DNA of 64,000 nt, from assembly GCA_005784505.1 (NCBI GenBank), contig VCAZ01000095.1:1627241-1691240 (forward strand). The letters run 5' to 3'. Below the pieces are notes generated by a model. The model had not been told where the DNA came from. It ran no database searches and saw only the letters and a program-made list of their open reading frames with translations. A program made the position numbers and the translations under genes. Position 1 is the first letter of the stretch. Each line of letters starts with the position of its first letter. The stretch is from Bagarius yarrelli. Its lineage: Eukaryota; Chordata; Actinopteri; Siluriformes; Sisoridae. Positions 1 to 10,659 of this stretch are shown one piece after another.

Positions 1-11
1 TTTTATTGCAG

Positions 12-196
12 TGAATCTACCGGACCACCAGACCACTCTAATCCTTCGCAACAAAACCTCTTTTTCATCCGTTCACCTGTTGCTATCAGGGTGTCGTACT
101 GCCAACCTAGCGTTCATGTGCAGATTCTCAACATTTCACAGAACACAACAGTTCACACCTCACACAGACCGCCAGTTTACAATCCTTGTGAAATGA
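12..196 (+). CDS. possible 3'-terminal coding exon of an upstream gene (unrecognised)
   Basis: The window opens with a pyrimidine-rich stretch ending in CAG at 9-11, a plausible splice acceptor, followed by an open frame that runs to TGA at 194-196 (about 61 codons). Codon choice looks protein-like and the tail contains two cysteines and the C-terminal residues FTILVK. I do not recognise the family. It could be the last exon of a gene lying to the left, or a chance open frame in non-coding DNA. No AATAAA signal is obvious just downstream, which weakens the case. Confidence 0.22.
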
Positions 197-339
197 AGGT
201 GACGTCTTATATTAAATAGTAGTAATGTCGTCTCTGGTTCTTTAGTCTGTGTGTGTTTTATGCATTTAGGAGGCGTGGCTTTAAACCGCGAGGGAGGGAT
301 GAACAGTTTTCAGTGCTATCAGGGTGGAGTCAATCTCAT

Positions 340-486
340 GGATGTTGAGTATTATGGTATGTTAGATGTCTTCCCCACTCTTTATTTAATCAAGCATTTT
401 GTATTGATTCCCCTTAGATAAAGGAGCAGATCTGGGGGACTGATGGCTGTTGAGTATTATGGGATGTTTAGATGTCTTTCCCCTCT
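340..486. repeat. pair of about 45 bp direct repeats
   Basis: The block containing GTTGAGTATTATGG followed by ATGTCTT and a C-rich end occurs near 343-385 and again near 446-488 with few differences. It is a local duplication of unknown origin, possibly the decayed 5' part of the dispersed repeat that follows. Confidence 0.5.
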
Positions 487-540
487 CTTATTGATCACGG
501 TGTTGATGATGAGAGCGGCTGGTTGCTTAACATATCAGGG

Positions 541-681
541 AGCCCTCATGTCTGTGTTTTCCCTCTGGTTTCCTCTCCTTTAGTTATGCTGACCTAGTTT
601 AGTCTTGCCGGAGTCCCAGCTTTACTCTACATTATGTTTTTTTCCTTCTTTTTTTGTCTTTCTTCTTTCTCTCCTCTCTCT

Positions 682-728
<47 letters not shown>

Positions 729-1199
729 TGAGGCTACATATGCCACAACGGAGATGCCGGTGATCCAGACCCCATCTCCACTCCAGACCTGTCGGACCCT
801 TCCCTGTGACTTGCTCCAGTTGGTAAGACATCACCAGGGTGACCAAGGACGTCCCACTCCGCCATAAAGACGTTCCAGCTGTTCTTTAAGGACTAAAGAT
901 TTAAGTTGCTCACAACACACACACACACACACACACACCACACAGTGTAACTACATAATTCCTGCTACCTGTTTTTCACCCAAATGACGGATGGGTTTCT
1001 CTGCTGAGTCTGGTTCCTCTCAAGGTTTCTTCCTATTTCCATCTCAGGGAGTTTTTCCTTGCCACCGTCGCCCCCGGCTGCTCATCCGGGACAAACTGAT
1101 TTCTGTCTCATTTTCATCTCATCATTTCTTTGATTGTGTAAAGCCGCTTTGACAATGATTATTGTAAAAAACGCCAAACAAATAAAACTGAATTGAATT
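541..1199 (+). repeat. dispersed repeat family A, copy 1, with internal (CT)n
   Basis: This copy shares long blocks with 9043-9427 (+) and 29024-29545 (-): a GATCCAGACCCC-type block, a block with CTCTCAAGGTTTCTTCCTAT, then GGGAGTTTTTCCTT, and a 3' end AATAAAACTGAATTGAATT. The tail suggests a non-autonomous retroelement end. A (CT)n run at 683-723 sits inside the element, directly before a CACTGTTGAG block, and copy 3 has the same run at the same place. No coding capacity is seen. I cannot name the family without a repeat library. Confidence 0.6.
911..940. repeat. (CA)n microsatellite inside family A copy 1
   Basis: A run of CA dinucleotides follows the CTTTAAGGACT block of the element. Copy 2 (9043-9427) has only a short CACACACA here, so the tract is variable. 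Confidence 0.7.
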
Positions 1200-1815
1200 T
1201 TTATTTTGTTATTAGTTTGTTATATATATTAAAATGATTGGTAATATGGTACATACCATTCAACTCTGTCACTCTGTTGCTAATCGTCTAATGTGTTACT
1301 GTCTACTAATTGGATGATATTCCTAATAAATAGATCCGTTTAAGCACAATTTAGTACAGAATCAAAAGACATTATGGTGTAAAGTTGCGGTGTGTGTGTT
1401 TGTGTGTGTGCAGCAAACTCTTAATGGTAACGTCGTTATGACTTAATATTCGTTAAAACTGATAATATTTTAGTTGTTAAAATTAGTTTTATAAAGATAT
1501 TTAGGATTTGTTTTCTTTGTTACATTGTTAGTGTGTTATTGTATGTAGCTGTGGGCGTTTTGTGTGTTTGTGTTGTTTGTGTGTGACTCATGCCTGACTT
1601 TTATGCGTCACACCTCCGATTAAATAACTGATCCACGCTGTGTTCAACTATTGTGTCGTTTTAAAAACAGTAGTTGTTTGTGTGGGATTGTTTGTGGATC
1701 TGAGTGATGGTGTGTTCACTCTATTTTTACTGTTAGCGGAAAAGGCTAGTCACTGTATCTATTAGCTACAAGATGAAATTATAAATTAATTATAAGATGA
1801 AAATGACACAGAAAT
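1200..1815. other. AT-rich intergenic DNA, no feature recognised
   Basis: No open frame, splice-bounded exon or known repeat is seen, apart from short GT-rich stretches near 1390-1410 and 1555-1590. Confidence 0.6.
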
Positions 1816-1817
1816 CC

Positions 1818-2060
1818 TCTATGGGGCAGTGCCTCTCATTCCGAATGCGTACTCCATCTGATTTTATCAATATGTAGACGAGTCTATGGGGCAGTGCCTC
1901 TCATTCCGATGTAACACTTTATTTTATACTTTATTTTACTTTTCATTGCAAGGGGAACCTATGGGGCAGTGCATTCTATTTTCTTACATACAGACAAATC
2001 TCTTTTATTACATACAGACAAATCACCACATCCTTTTTTTATCATATCTACAGGAACGCA
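1818..2060. repeat. degenerate tandem repeat with TATGGGGCAGTGC core
   Basis: The core TATGGGGCAGTGCCTCTCAT occurs at about 1819 and 1885, and a shorter TATGGGGCAGTGC at about 1961. A related ATGGGCACTGCGTCC appears near 2059. Spacing is about 65-100 bp. Between them are two copies of TTACATACAGACAAATC (about 1983-2025). The function is unknown. Confidence 0.6.
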
Positions 2061-2160
2061 TGGGCACTGCGTCCTTTATTCTCACATGCCAACACGTTTA
2101 CAGTATCAAATGCAATAAATAAATAAATAAATAACACTCTTTTTAACCAATAAGGTAAGG

Positions 2161-2162
<2 letters not shown>

Positions 2163-2223
<61 letters not shown>
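2163..2223. repeat. (GT)n microsatellite, about 30 units
   Basis: An uninterrupted GT dinucleotide run. A (TC)n run follows at about 2320-2344. Confidence 0.95.
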
Positions 2224-2224
<1 letters not shown>

Positions 2225-2322
2225 TAATTTTGGTACGATTATGTGGTATGGGGAAGTCTGTAATTTCTGACTCAGTGTCACATTGCAGACAGACGGCACT
2301 TCACTCATCCTTAATCCTGTCT

Positions 2323-2354
<32 letters not shown>

Positions 2355-2399
2355 GTCTCTTTCTCGTACTATCAGTTATAGAGAAAAATAAATTGAAAT

Positions 2400-3475
2400 A
2401 CTATCCTACGTATTAAAATTTTTCATCCATTCTTCCTCCTTTCTTTCACTTTTTTACCTGTCTCACTGCTTTTCTAACCCTGTAATGCTTCCTTCCTTTT
2501 CCTTTTCCATTTTCCTCCTTTATACCCATCCCTTTTAATTGTCTTCTTTTCTTCCTCTCCTGTGCGTCACCTGTCTTACTTTCTTTTTCTTTTCCTCCAT
2601 TTTATCTGGCATCCTTTCTTCCTCTCCCTTTTCACTTTTTAACCTGTTAAACTTACTTATTTTTCACCCGTCTTTTCTCTTTTTGTATCCCTTTACATAT
2701 TCTATCTGTCTTCCTTTTTCCTTTCTTTTTTTCTGCTTTATACCTACCTCCTTTTATTCCCTTCATCTTTTTTATTCTACGTCTTTACTCTTTGTTTTTA
2801 TATTTGTTTATGCTAAAATTAAATATTAAAACTTTATTAAAAAGAGTTCTGACTCATAATCATGCCCTCGGTTGACACTCGGACAGAGACGGGTTCTCTT
2901 TCACGTCTGGTTCCTCTTTCTTCCTCGTGTCCTCTCGGGAAGTTCCTCCTCATCATCAAAAATCCATTGTTAAAAACTCTATAGAAAAAAATGTATTGAA
3001 TGAAACTCCTAGGGACGTACCATTATTGTAAAATGTCACAACACCCCCGTCATGGAGATCTATTAATCCACCCTGTACAAACACAGCGGGGTGTCAGATC
3101 AAAGACACAGAGGGTTAATTTTAGTCCCTTTCTCTTTTCATACATCATGTGTGTGTGTGTGTGTGTGTGTTGTGTGTGTTTTAATAGTCTTCCTGATTAA
3201 CCCTCATCATCTAAAAACATCTACCCTAAAAAAAATTTTTGGTATTATTATTGCCCTATTCAGGTCTCTTGTACTGTATCTTCCTCATCCTCTTCCTCTT
3301 CCTCACCTGTCGCCCTCCCTCCTTATCCGCTTTTATCTTTCACCTGTCTTACTTTCTTCTTCTTTCTTTTTACCTTATTTTTATTTGTCGTCCTAACCTT
3401 CCCGTCTTCCACATTTTTACCTGTCTTACTTTGTCTTTTTCTTTTTCTTTTCCTTTTTCTCCTCACCTGTGGTGT
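2400..3475. repeat. pyrimidine-rich degenerate tandem region
   Basis: Two blocks (about 2425-2800 and 3280-3475) are almost pure C/T on the + strand and repeat variants of ACCTGTCTTACTTT followed by CTTTT-rich runs (near 2570, 3342 and 3420). They read as open frames in several phases, but composition explains that. A (GT)n run lies at about 3148-3178. Strand-asymmetric pyrimidine tracts of this size can adopt non-B DNA. I see no gene. Confidence 0.6.
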
Positions 3476-4690
3476 GTGTGGTGTGTGTGTGTAATGGGAC
3501 ATTTTTTTGTTTTTGTAAATTGATCTGCTGACTGAATTTACATTTAAATTTACATTGACGGACATTCACAGCCGGCAACTTTTACACACACACATACACA
3601 CCCTTAAAGACACACACAAATTATGGATTATGGGACAGTAAAACTCTCCATTGTATGTGTACATTAGACCTCAGTGGAGTGGAAATATTTGGTAATGAAT
3701 GATGATGACCCACATGTGACGCACTCAGTAACATCACATGAAGGATCTGTGGTTGCAGAACAGGTTTAAGAACCGATAATTCTGAATCTTAAACAGAGAA
3801 CAAACTGAGCCAAAAGCCGCAGTGAGCCAGAGTCATAAGCAGACGTCAATCGAATAACGTTTACTACACAGACCAAGACCGGCTGGGGAAAACTTCACAA
3901 AGTTATGCTCCATCGGCTACATTATAAAGCCAAAACCAGGAAGAAAGTGATACGGAAAAGGGCACACAGAACTCGGGTAAGGGGTTCCCCCTGGTGGTCA
4001 GACGTTCCACAAAAAAAAATAAATAAATAAGGAAATAAATGAAATTTACAATAATCTAATAAAAACAACTAAAATTAAAACACAAAAGACAACACAGGAA
4101 ATTTTTTCCGCTAGCAGTAACGTTAGCACTTAGCAACCGACTCTGCAGGAAACTTCATAGTAAAAGACAACCTGACAGCCATACGAATAATTCTACATCC
4201 CAAAAAAATATCGGTATCGGCGAGTACCGGGAAAGAAATAATTCTACTCAGTCTTAATAAAATGGTATCGGTGCGTCCCTGGTAAGGAGTACCGATGAGA
4301 ATATGGTGAGTGGTGAGGGATTTAAACACACCGCACACACTCGAGGTTTCCACTACACTAACATGACCTTCAGCTTTGTTAGTCATGCTGCTGGAATCAA
4401 AAGTGAGCCTCGATTAAAACATTGTGTCTCACACACACACACACACACACACACAATGTCCGAGTCATGTGAAATTCCTTAGGCTGCCACGCCCTGTGAC
4501 TCTACGCTTCATTCCTCCGTCTGTTTCTACTTTTTGTCTTGTTCTCTCAGTGTGTGTCAGTGTTACTGTTTCTGTCTCGTTTATCTTCAGCGTCATCCAT
4601 TCATCCCTTCATCCCTTTATCCCTTCATCTCCTCATCACTTCATCACCCAGAGTGAGATTTTAATAAAGTCCTAAAAAAAGTTGTGTAAA
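3476..4690. other. intergenic DNA with mobile-element debris
   Basis: No gene is seen. A fragment near 4190-4290, with ATATCGGTATCGGCGAGTACC and a GGTGCGTCCCTGGT end, looks like the edge of a dispersed element. A (CA)n run lies at 4432-4455. Confidence 0.4.
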
Positions 4691-4729
4691 AATGTTAGAA
4701 GTTTATGGAACATACTGTACATTGTGTTT

Positions 4730-4960
4730 TATTCTCTTTTTCTTACTTTTTTATGGTCTTTTACCAATTTCTTCTTCATTTTTTTTTAATTCTGTTTCCT
4801 TTTTTTCTTTCTTTTTTTTGTCTTTCTTTTGTATTTTTTTTCGTATCCTTTTTTCATTCAGTCTGTTTTTTCGACCTCCTTTCTTTCTTTCTTTATTTTC
4901 TTTCTTTCTTTTATGTGTTCCTTCTTTTTTTCTTTTCTGTTCTTTCTTCGGTTGATATAA
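4730..4960. repeat. T/C-rich tract with CTTT repeats
   Basis: About 230 bp of nearly pure pyrimidine on the + strand, including runs of TTTC and CTTT near 4880-4915. Confidence 0.75.
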
Positions 4961-5135
4961 TCTTTTAATAGAACAGGTTTGAATATTTTTCCATTCACCT
5001 GCCAAATGTTGACGAATCCCTCCATCAGATACAGTTTTACTCGTTTAACTTCTAAGACATTGACTTTAATTACATAATAAAGTCACTTTAAACCAAAAAA
5101 TTTCCATTTTAAACACCAAATCAATGCATTACACA

Positions 5136-5136
<1 letters not shown>

Positions 5137-5180
<44 letters not shown>
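5137..5180. repeat. (CA)n microsatellite
   Basis: A pure CA run preceded by CACACCACA. An (ATT)n-rich stretch follows at about 5395-5490. Confidence 0.95.
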
Positions 5181-5181
<1 letters not shown>

Positions 5182-5635
5182 TCTTCAGCTTCACACACAA
5201 TAAGATTAGTCAGTTGAATCAACAGGAACAGAATAAATGTGTAAGCTTTGATTATTAATAAATAAAGTTTATTTTAATAATAAATTATAACAAATAAAAT
5301 TCAATTGAAATTAAATTAGATATTTCCTGAATTAAATACAAAATATTTTTTTCTTTAAGAAACCTTGTGATACATTGGTAGTAATAGTAGTATTGTTATT
5401 ATTATTATTATTGATATTATTGTTATTATTTTTATTGTTATTATTATTATTATTGTTGTTGTTATTATTTTTTATTGTTTTATTTTATTTGTCAGGTATA
5501 TAATTAGACACAGTGCAACCATGTGACTGCGGTGTTGCTATGGAAACTCCAGCGAGTAATAAATGACTCAACAGCTTTAGGAGAAAAAGTGTAATAAAGT
5601 AAACAATAATATTTTGGTGTCTCCAGGCTGAAACG

Positions 5636-5703
5636 TGGAGGTCGACTTCAACGGAGGGGAGATTTTACTGAGCAGCAAGTTTCATTCAGTCCAGAAAGGA
5701 ACT
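5636..5703 (+). other. weak candidate exon, unrecognised
   Basis: After an acceptor-like sequence (GGTGTCTCCAG ending near 5627), the frame from about 5636 reads NVEVDFNGGEILLSS and then KFHSVQKG. The codon choice is coding-like and sits in otherwise repetitive DNA. There is no good donor before the pyrimidine repeats that follow at about 5706, and no partner exon was found. It may be a relic exon or chance. Confidence 0.12.
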
Positions 5704-5736
5704 CTTTCTCTTTTCCACCCTCTTTCTGTTTATACT

Positions 5737-5792
5737 CTCTCTCTCTCTCTCTTTCTTTCTCTTGCTCTGTTTCTCCTTTTCTTTGTCTCTTT

Positions 5793-5830
<38 letters not shown>

Positions 5831-5927
5831 CTCTCTCTCTGTTTGTCTCTCTCTTTGTCCCTCTCTCTCTCTTTCTCTTTCTTTGTCTCTTTCTCTCTCT
5901 CTTTGTCTGTCTTTCTCTCTCCGTCTG

Positions 5928-5958
<31 letters not shown>

Positions 5959-5971
5959 GTCTCTCTTGCTC
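5737..5971. repeat. (CT)n microsatellite, imperfect, about 235 bp
   Basis: CT runs interrupted by TTT, GT and CC. The 114 to 154 codon frames on both strands here are repeat translations. Confidence 0.95.
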
Positions 5972-6018
5972 TCACAGTGTTAGTCAAAGCTTTCATAACT
6001 TTCCATGTAACACAAAAG

Positions 6019-6060
<42 letters not shown>

Positions 6061-6119
6061 AGATACATTTGCAACTGTCCTGCTTTGCTTATATTTTAGT
6101 TTTTCCCAGTACCACATAC

Positions 6120-6188
<69 letters not shown>
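6019..6188. repeat. (CA)n followed by (GT)n, facing each other
   Basis: (CA)n at 6019-6058 and (GT)n at 6123-6188 are separated by about 64 bp, so the two runs are complementary on the same strand and could fold into a long hairpin. Confidence 0.9.
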
Positions 6189-6189
<1 letters not shown>

Positions 6190-6190
<1 letters not shown>

Positions 6191-7850
6191 TGTCCCTTAG
6201 GCTCTTTGGGCTTTGTTGAAACATGTGGAAACATCTAAAGTTAATTATGATTCATTCACACAAACACCCACACCCACACACCCACACACACAAACACACA
6301 CTGTGGGCATGCAGTAAAACTGCTTTCAGAATTAAACAGCAGTGCAACAGGTGAGTTTCTGTTTCCATTATACAGTCGAGCTGCTTTTCCCTCTATGCAA
6401 AGTGCGGAAACAAACAAACAACAAACAAACAAACAAACAAATAAGAAAAAAATAAATGAATAAAAAAAGGATAAAGGCTGTTAGAATGTAATGGTTGTAT
6501 GTTTCCATGGCAATAGTGAGTGTTGGAACCTCTGCATACGAATTGAATCAGAAAAGTTTATAAGCGGAAATTGTAATTACAATAAGAATTTTTTCAATAA
6601 AAATTGGAGATAATCCGTTTCAGCCAATCAGAATGTTTTCCAACACTATAATCATAATTTTGCATATTAAAACAAACAAAACTCGGCTGACATTGCTTGG
6701 ATTTCCATTATGCATTTAAAGTGTTAAATGGCTTCCGGATGTTTGCGGATGTTTGCCGCCATTCGGTTTAGTTTGGTTTGTTCGTATGAAAACAAAATTG
6801 TATGCCGAAACGTTCAATTCCTAAGGCAAAATTGCATTAGGGGGGAGGTTTGTATGCAGAGTGTCCACCGTACAATCATTCAACAATCCCAAAGCCCCAC
6901 CCTTTATTTACGCTGTCCATCTGACCATCGAAGCATAAATGACAATACACAGGTTTGCCAGAAGAGTCGGGGTAAAGGGGGCTGTTTTAGCTGCTCATTA
7001 TCTTCTCAAACTGAACCTTTATCTTTCCAGCCTGGTCAGCTTTGTGGTCAAGCAGTTGGATCAGTAGCTGGGTAGAAGCATGGAGACAGCAGACGGAAGA
7101 ACTTGGAAGACAACTAATCAGAAATGCTGCACAGAAGCAAGGACTGTTGTCCCTCAACCCATTTAATTTTCTGTATCCTTCAATGTCTTGTATTTTCATC
7201 CAGATTCCAGACTATCCAACAAAAGAAGTAGCAGGGCAAAAGTTGCCTTCAACCACTCTTTCTGATTTTTTAGGCTTGTCTTCTACTACAGCAATTGTAT
7301 CACTGCAACCAACAAAGTTTTACTTGAATCTAAGATCAGGTTGCCAGATATACATCTCACGCAGTAAGGTACAGTATCAGCTTTAGTCTGAATTATCGAT
7401 GAGAGAATTTAATGAGAGGAGACACCCTAAAGGCCCAAATGCTGGACTATTCATGTTATCAAGAAAGGCTACAGTTTTCTGAAAAGTCCGAACTCTGAAA
7501 GCTGGAACCAATGAGATACAACTTACCCAATGAATGATTTGCCCTTCCCCCACATCTGTGTCAGCATGTTGTATGTTACAGTTCATCCAGAAGTTATAAA
7601 GATCTTCAGGTCATTTTGATGGACCCCATTGTTGTGTTAAAGGTGCTGAAAAATGAAGCTAATGCTAAAGCACTTTTGTTATGAAGTATAAAGGTGTTGT
7701 AGATTTTGCCCTGTCTCAGCAGACTTGTTTTTATTACCTCCAAGCAGATGGAAGAACCTGAAGCACCAGGATGCATGGGTGGCTCAGAGTTTACCACAGA
7801 GATGAAAAAAAGCTATAACTTCCAATGATTAAAGGGGTTGAACTTTTTTG
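6190..7850. other. unclassified intergenic DNA, no gene accepted
   Basis: Several short open frames (up to 115 codons near 6728-7386) show no recognisable domain and no splice structure I can support. The stretch around 6890-7600 is less AT-rich than its surroundings and could be a decayed mobile element or retrocopy. I cannot name it. Confidence 0.3.
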
Positions 7851-7861
7851 GGCCGGGGGCT

Positions 7862-8170
7862 GGGGGGTAGCTTAGTAGTCTAGATGTTGGACTGCTTATT
7901 AGAAGATCAAGCTGCTACTGCTGGGAAGCTCAGTAATGCTTTTAACTTCTTAACTGATCAGTTTTATAAAACAAACACTGTAACACAATGACACAAATGT
8001 AAATGTTTATTTTTTTCGGCATTTGGTACACGCCTATATAGTAAATATATTTTTTTAATCCATTAAAGTAGATGTTAAAGTAGTTGATGTTTAGGGTCTT
8101 GCCCAGTGGTGGCAGCTTGGTGGGACCAAGAATTAAACCCTCAATCATCCCAACACCTAAACCCCTTTCC
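7862..8170. repeat. two SINE-like fragments, opposite strands
   Basis: On the + strand, about 7868-7912 has GTAGCTTAGTAGTCTAGATG and GGACTGCTTATTAGAAGATC, the tRNA-like head of the common SINE family here. On the - strand, about 8097-8165 has the middle part (CCAGTGGTGGCAGCTTGGTG). Confidence 0.55.
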
Positions 8171-8890
8171 AGTTACCACTTCCTCTTGTGGTTAGTGGGT
8201 TTTTTTAAAAACTGCTGACAAAATTACAAATAATCACTTTGATAACTTAGACCATATTGGTTAATAATAAACATACAGACTGGAACATTCTGTGTAATTA
8301 CCACATGCTCCATTTGACTTTTAGGACCATAACTGTGTTTTTCTGGGTGTGTGTTTATATTGAAATGTTTTAGAAAGAATTTCTGTAGAATTTGAGAAGA
8401 ATGGAGGCAGAGCCACACCGAAGCTCTTCAGAAAAAAACAACGCAGTTGATTTCCCTAGTATATTTCCCTAGGGTATCGGCTCTTTTTTACATCCTGCTT
8501 AAAAACAAAAAATAGCACCGTAGAGCTTTTAGGAATATAGAGAAGTATTGATTTAAAGGTTGTATAAAAAATGAATGCTCAGATGTTTAAGATTCGACTG
8601 CATGGCTGTGTTTTAAATTTTGTTTTCCGAAACCGCAGCAAAATCGAGCTCATCTGATGAAAGTACAAACATTCGCAAACACTTTGTTTCTCTAGGGAAG
8701 ATCATAAAACTGTTTCTACAATTAAATATCCTGATGTCCTGGGGCTAAAACTCGCTGGATGTCCTGATGTCCTAGGGCTAAACTGGATGATCCGGTAGCA
8801 CCAGGAAAACAAATATATTATCAGTGCTTTCCGCCTAGTTTTACATAACATCCATATCTTTCAAATTCAAATGTATAAATTCAGGAAGTA
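8171..8890. other. AT-rich intergenic DNA
   Basis: No gene is seen. A short local duplication of ATCCTGATGTCCTGGGGCTAAA lies near 8728-8785. Confidence 0.5.
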
Positions 8891-8904
8891 GAAGCTTAAG
8901 GTTT

Positions 8905-9030
8905 TTAAGGTGCTGGAGTGCTGATCAGAAGATCATGGGTTAAATTTGTAGCCACAACGTTGCCATTAATGGGCCCCTAAGGAAGACCCTAATAGTAAGT
9001 TTTTCTAGATAAAGTATCTGCAAAATGTAA
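8905..9030 (+). repeat. SINE fragment (tRNA-like head, degenerate)
   Basis: It contains GGTGCTGGAGTGCTGATCAG, AAGATCATGGGTTAAAT (B-box-like), TGGGCCCCTAAGGAAGACCC, and a tail AAGTATCTGCAAAATGTAA matching the L2-like SINE tail. Confidence 0.6.
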
Positions 9031-9042
9031 CAGTGATCATGT

Positions 9043-9427
9043 GACCTGTCAGACCCTTCCCTGTGACCCGCTCCAGTTGATGATCACATCACCAGGGGGA
9101 CCGAGGACGTTCCACTCTGCCATAAAGACTTCCAGCTGTTCTTCCAGGACTTATGATTTAAGTTGCTTACACACACAGTGTAACTACATAATTCCTGCTC
9201 CCTGTTTTTTACCCAAATGAGGATGGGTTCTCTGTTCAGTCTGGTTCCTCTCAAGGTTTCTTCCTATTCCGTCTCAGGGAGTTTTTCCTTCCGTCGCCCC
9301 CGCTTGCTCATCAGGGACAAACTGATTTCTGAATAATTTTTATCTTATAATTTCTTCGATTGTGTAAAGCTGCTTTGTGACAATCACCATTGTAAAAAGC
9401 GCCGAACAAATAAAACGGAATTAAATT
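9043..9427 (+). repeat. dispersed repeat family A, copy 2 (5' truncated)
   Basis: It begins at the GTCAGACCCTTCCCTGTGAC block, lacks the upstream (CT)n part, and runs to AATAAAACGGAATTAAATT. It aligns block by block with copy 1 from about 787 onward. Confidence 0.65.
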
Positions 9428-9604
9428 GTGCTAGCGTTGCTAGTTTGTAGCCTACATTCATTACTAGCTAGCTTATATTATGTTTTACATCATTTATTGC
9501 TATGTTGCATAAGTATTTGCACCCATAAACTAATCTAGTCTTTGTTAAGGCAGTATTTAATTCGATCACCATTTGTTCTGTTTCGAGGTAGAGTCGGACA
9601 TCTT

Positions 9605-9687
9605 GTGTGAATGGTTGAGCGGCCTAAGGAGCTGCATTCAGGTTACAGTCTCTCCTGGGGGTGTGAGTTCGAGGCCCATTTGGTTCC
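9605..9687 (+). pseudogene. tRNA-Leu(CAG)-like pseudogene or SINE head
   Basis: The segment keeps the A-box region (GGTTGAGCGGCCTAAGGAGC), an anticodon stem and loop CTGCATTCAGGTTACAG with CAG at 9639-9641, a long variable arm and a B box GTTCGAGGCC at about 9667-9676, in the order and spacing of a type II tRNA-Leu. The putative acceptor stem (GTGTGAA against TGGTTCC) does not pair, so a functional tRNA is unlikely. Confidence 0.5.
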
Positions 9688-9707
9688 TCACCTTTGTATG
9701 TCTTGCC

Positions 9708-9902
9708 TGTGTAAGCTCGGTGGTTAAGGATGTTAGACTGTTAATTCGATTATCATGGTCTTGATTCCTAGCACCACCAAGCTGCCAGTGCTGGAATCCT
9801 GAGCAGGGCTTAACCCTTAACCCTTAACTGCTCTGTTGGATAAAAATAAGATAAATGTAATTCTGCATAGTGGTGTCCACCAAATGCAATAAATGTAAAC
9901 TT
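9708..9902 (+). repeat. SINE, near full length
   Basis: The tRNA-like head (AAGCTCGGTGGTTAAGGATG, TAGACTGTTAATTCG) is followed by CACCACCAAGCTGCCAGTGC, then CTTAACCCTTAACTGCTC and a tail (GTCCACCAAATGCAATAAAT). The tail resembles L2-like LINE 3' ends found elsewhere in the window (45035-45095), which is how such SINEs are thought to be mobilised. Confidence 0.7.
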
Positions 9903-9987
9903 TTATTTATGAAGTTTAGGAAATCAGTGAACCTGTTACAGATATGTACCTCTTGTTACAGGCAAATTTTTAGAATTGGAGAAATTT

Positions 9988-10060
9988 GGTGGTTAAAGTG
10001 TTAGACTGCTGATTGTCAATGTTGGGCCCCTAAGCAAGGCCCTTGAGTTAAAACTCCAGA
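9988..10060 (+). repeat. partial SINE
   Basis: It contains GGTGGTTAAAGTGTTAGACT, GCTGATTGTC and then TTGGGCCCCTAAGCAAGGCC, the head and middle of the same SINE family with an internal deletion. Confidence 0.6.
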
Positions 10061-10655
10061 GTTAAAACCTGTGAGCCACACCCTGTAATACCCCTGAATT
10101 GTGGATCAGTGTTATGACTTGCTCTCGTCCCAAACTACTAAACAACTCACTGGAAGAATCAGGTTTCCACCAAGGTCTGATTCTCAGCAGGTTTGTTTGG
10201 GGAAACAGCTAAAAATCACAATCCTCAGTTTTAATTTTACAACATTATTCCCTCAATGTTCCTCTGTCTGTGTTTGTTTTAGTGTGTGGAGAAAGTGTGT
10301 TTGAATTTCTGACGTTTGTTAGTCTAAGGTAAAAGATAAGGCAAGCTCATTATACAATATTTATTCAAGACATTTTGTTCTTGAACACACCTGCTCAGAT
10401 TTAGAGGTCGAACCGATAGTGGATTCTCGTGCAGTTCCCTCACACTAGGGACAGGCACGATTAATCAATTATAGACAATTGGTCATTAAGATTTTTTGAT
10501 TATAATTTATTCAGGAGATTGATGGTTTCCGTCAATGTTCTGGACTGGTGAATAGTGTATCCCAGAGACAGAGTGGAACATGGAAATCTTTGGTTTGTTG
10601 ACGGTAGGCCGGTTCTTATCCCAGAGTTCCCTCTGTGTTACCTTCTGCCTCTCCC
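10061..10655. other. intergenic DNA, nothing recognised
   Basis: No open frame with domain content and no repeat I can name. Confidence 0.5.
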
Positions 10656-10659
10656 TTTT

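Noticed and set aside
2539..3523. Phe/Leu-rich frames of 94-101 codons resembling membrane proteins
   Set aside because: Pyrimidine-rich DNA always reads as Phe, Leu, Ser and Pro; no start, splice or conservation support.
4123..4386. 87-codon minus-strand frame
   Set aside because: It overlaps dispersed-element debris and shows no domain.
5635..6099. 154-codon + frame and 114-codon - frame
   Set aside because: Mostly Leu-Ser or Arg-Glu translations of a (CT)n run and (CA)n. Only the first 20 or so codons are non-repetitive; listed as a weak exon.
6728..7386. Two overlapping + frames (115 and 114 codons)
   Set aside because: No signal peptide, domain or splice evidence; probable decayed mobile or retrocopied DNA.
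9605..9687. Functional tRNA-Leu gene
   Set aside because: The acceptor stem does not pair, so it is listed as a pseudogene or SINE head.
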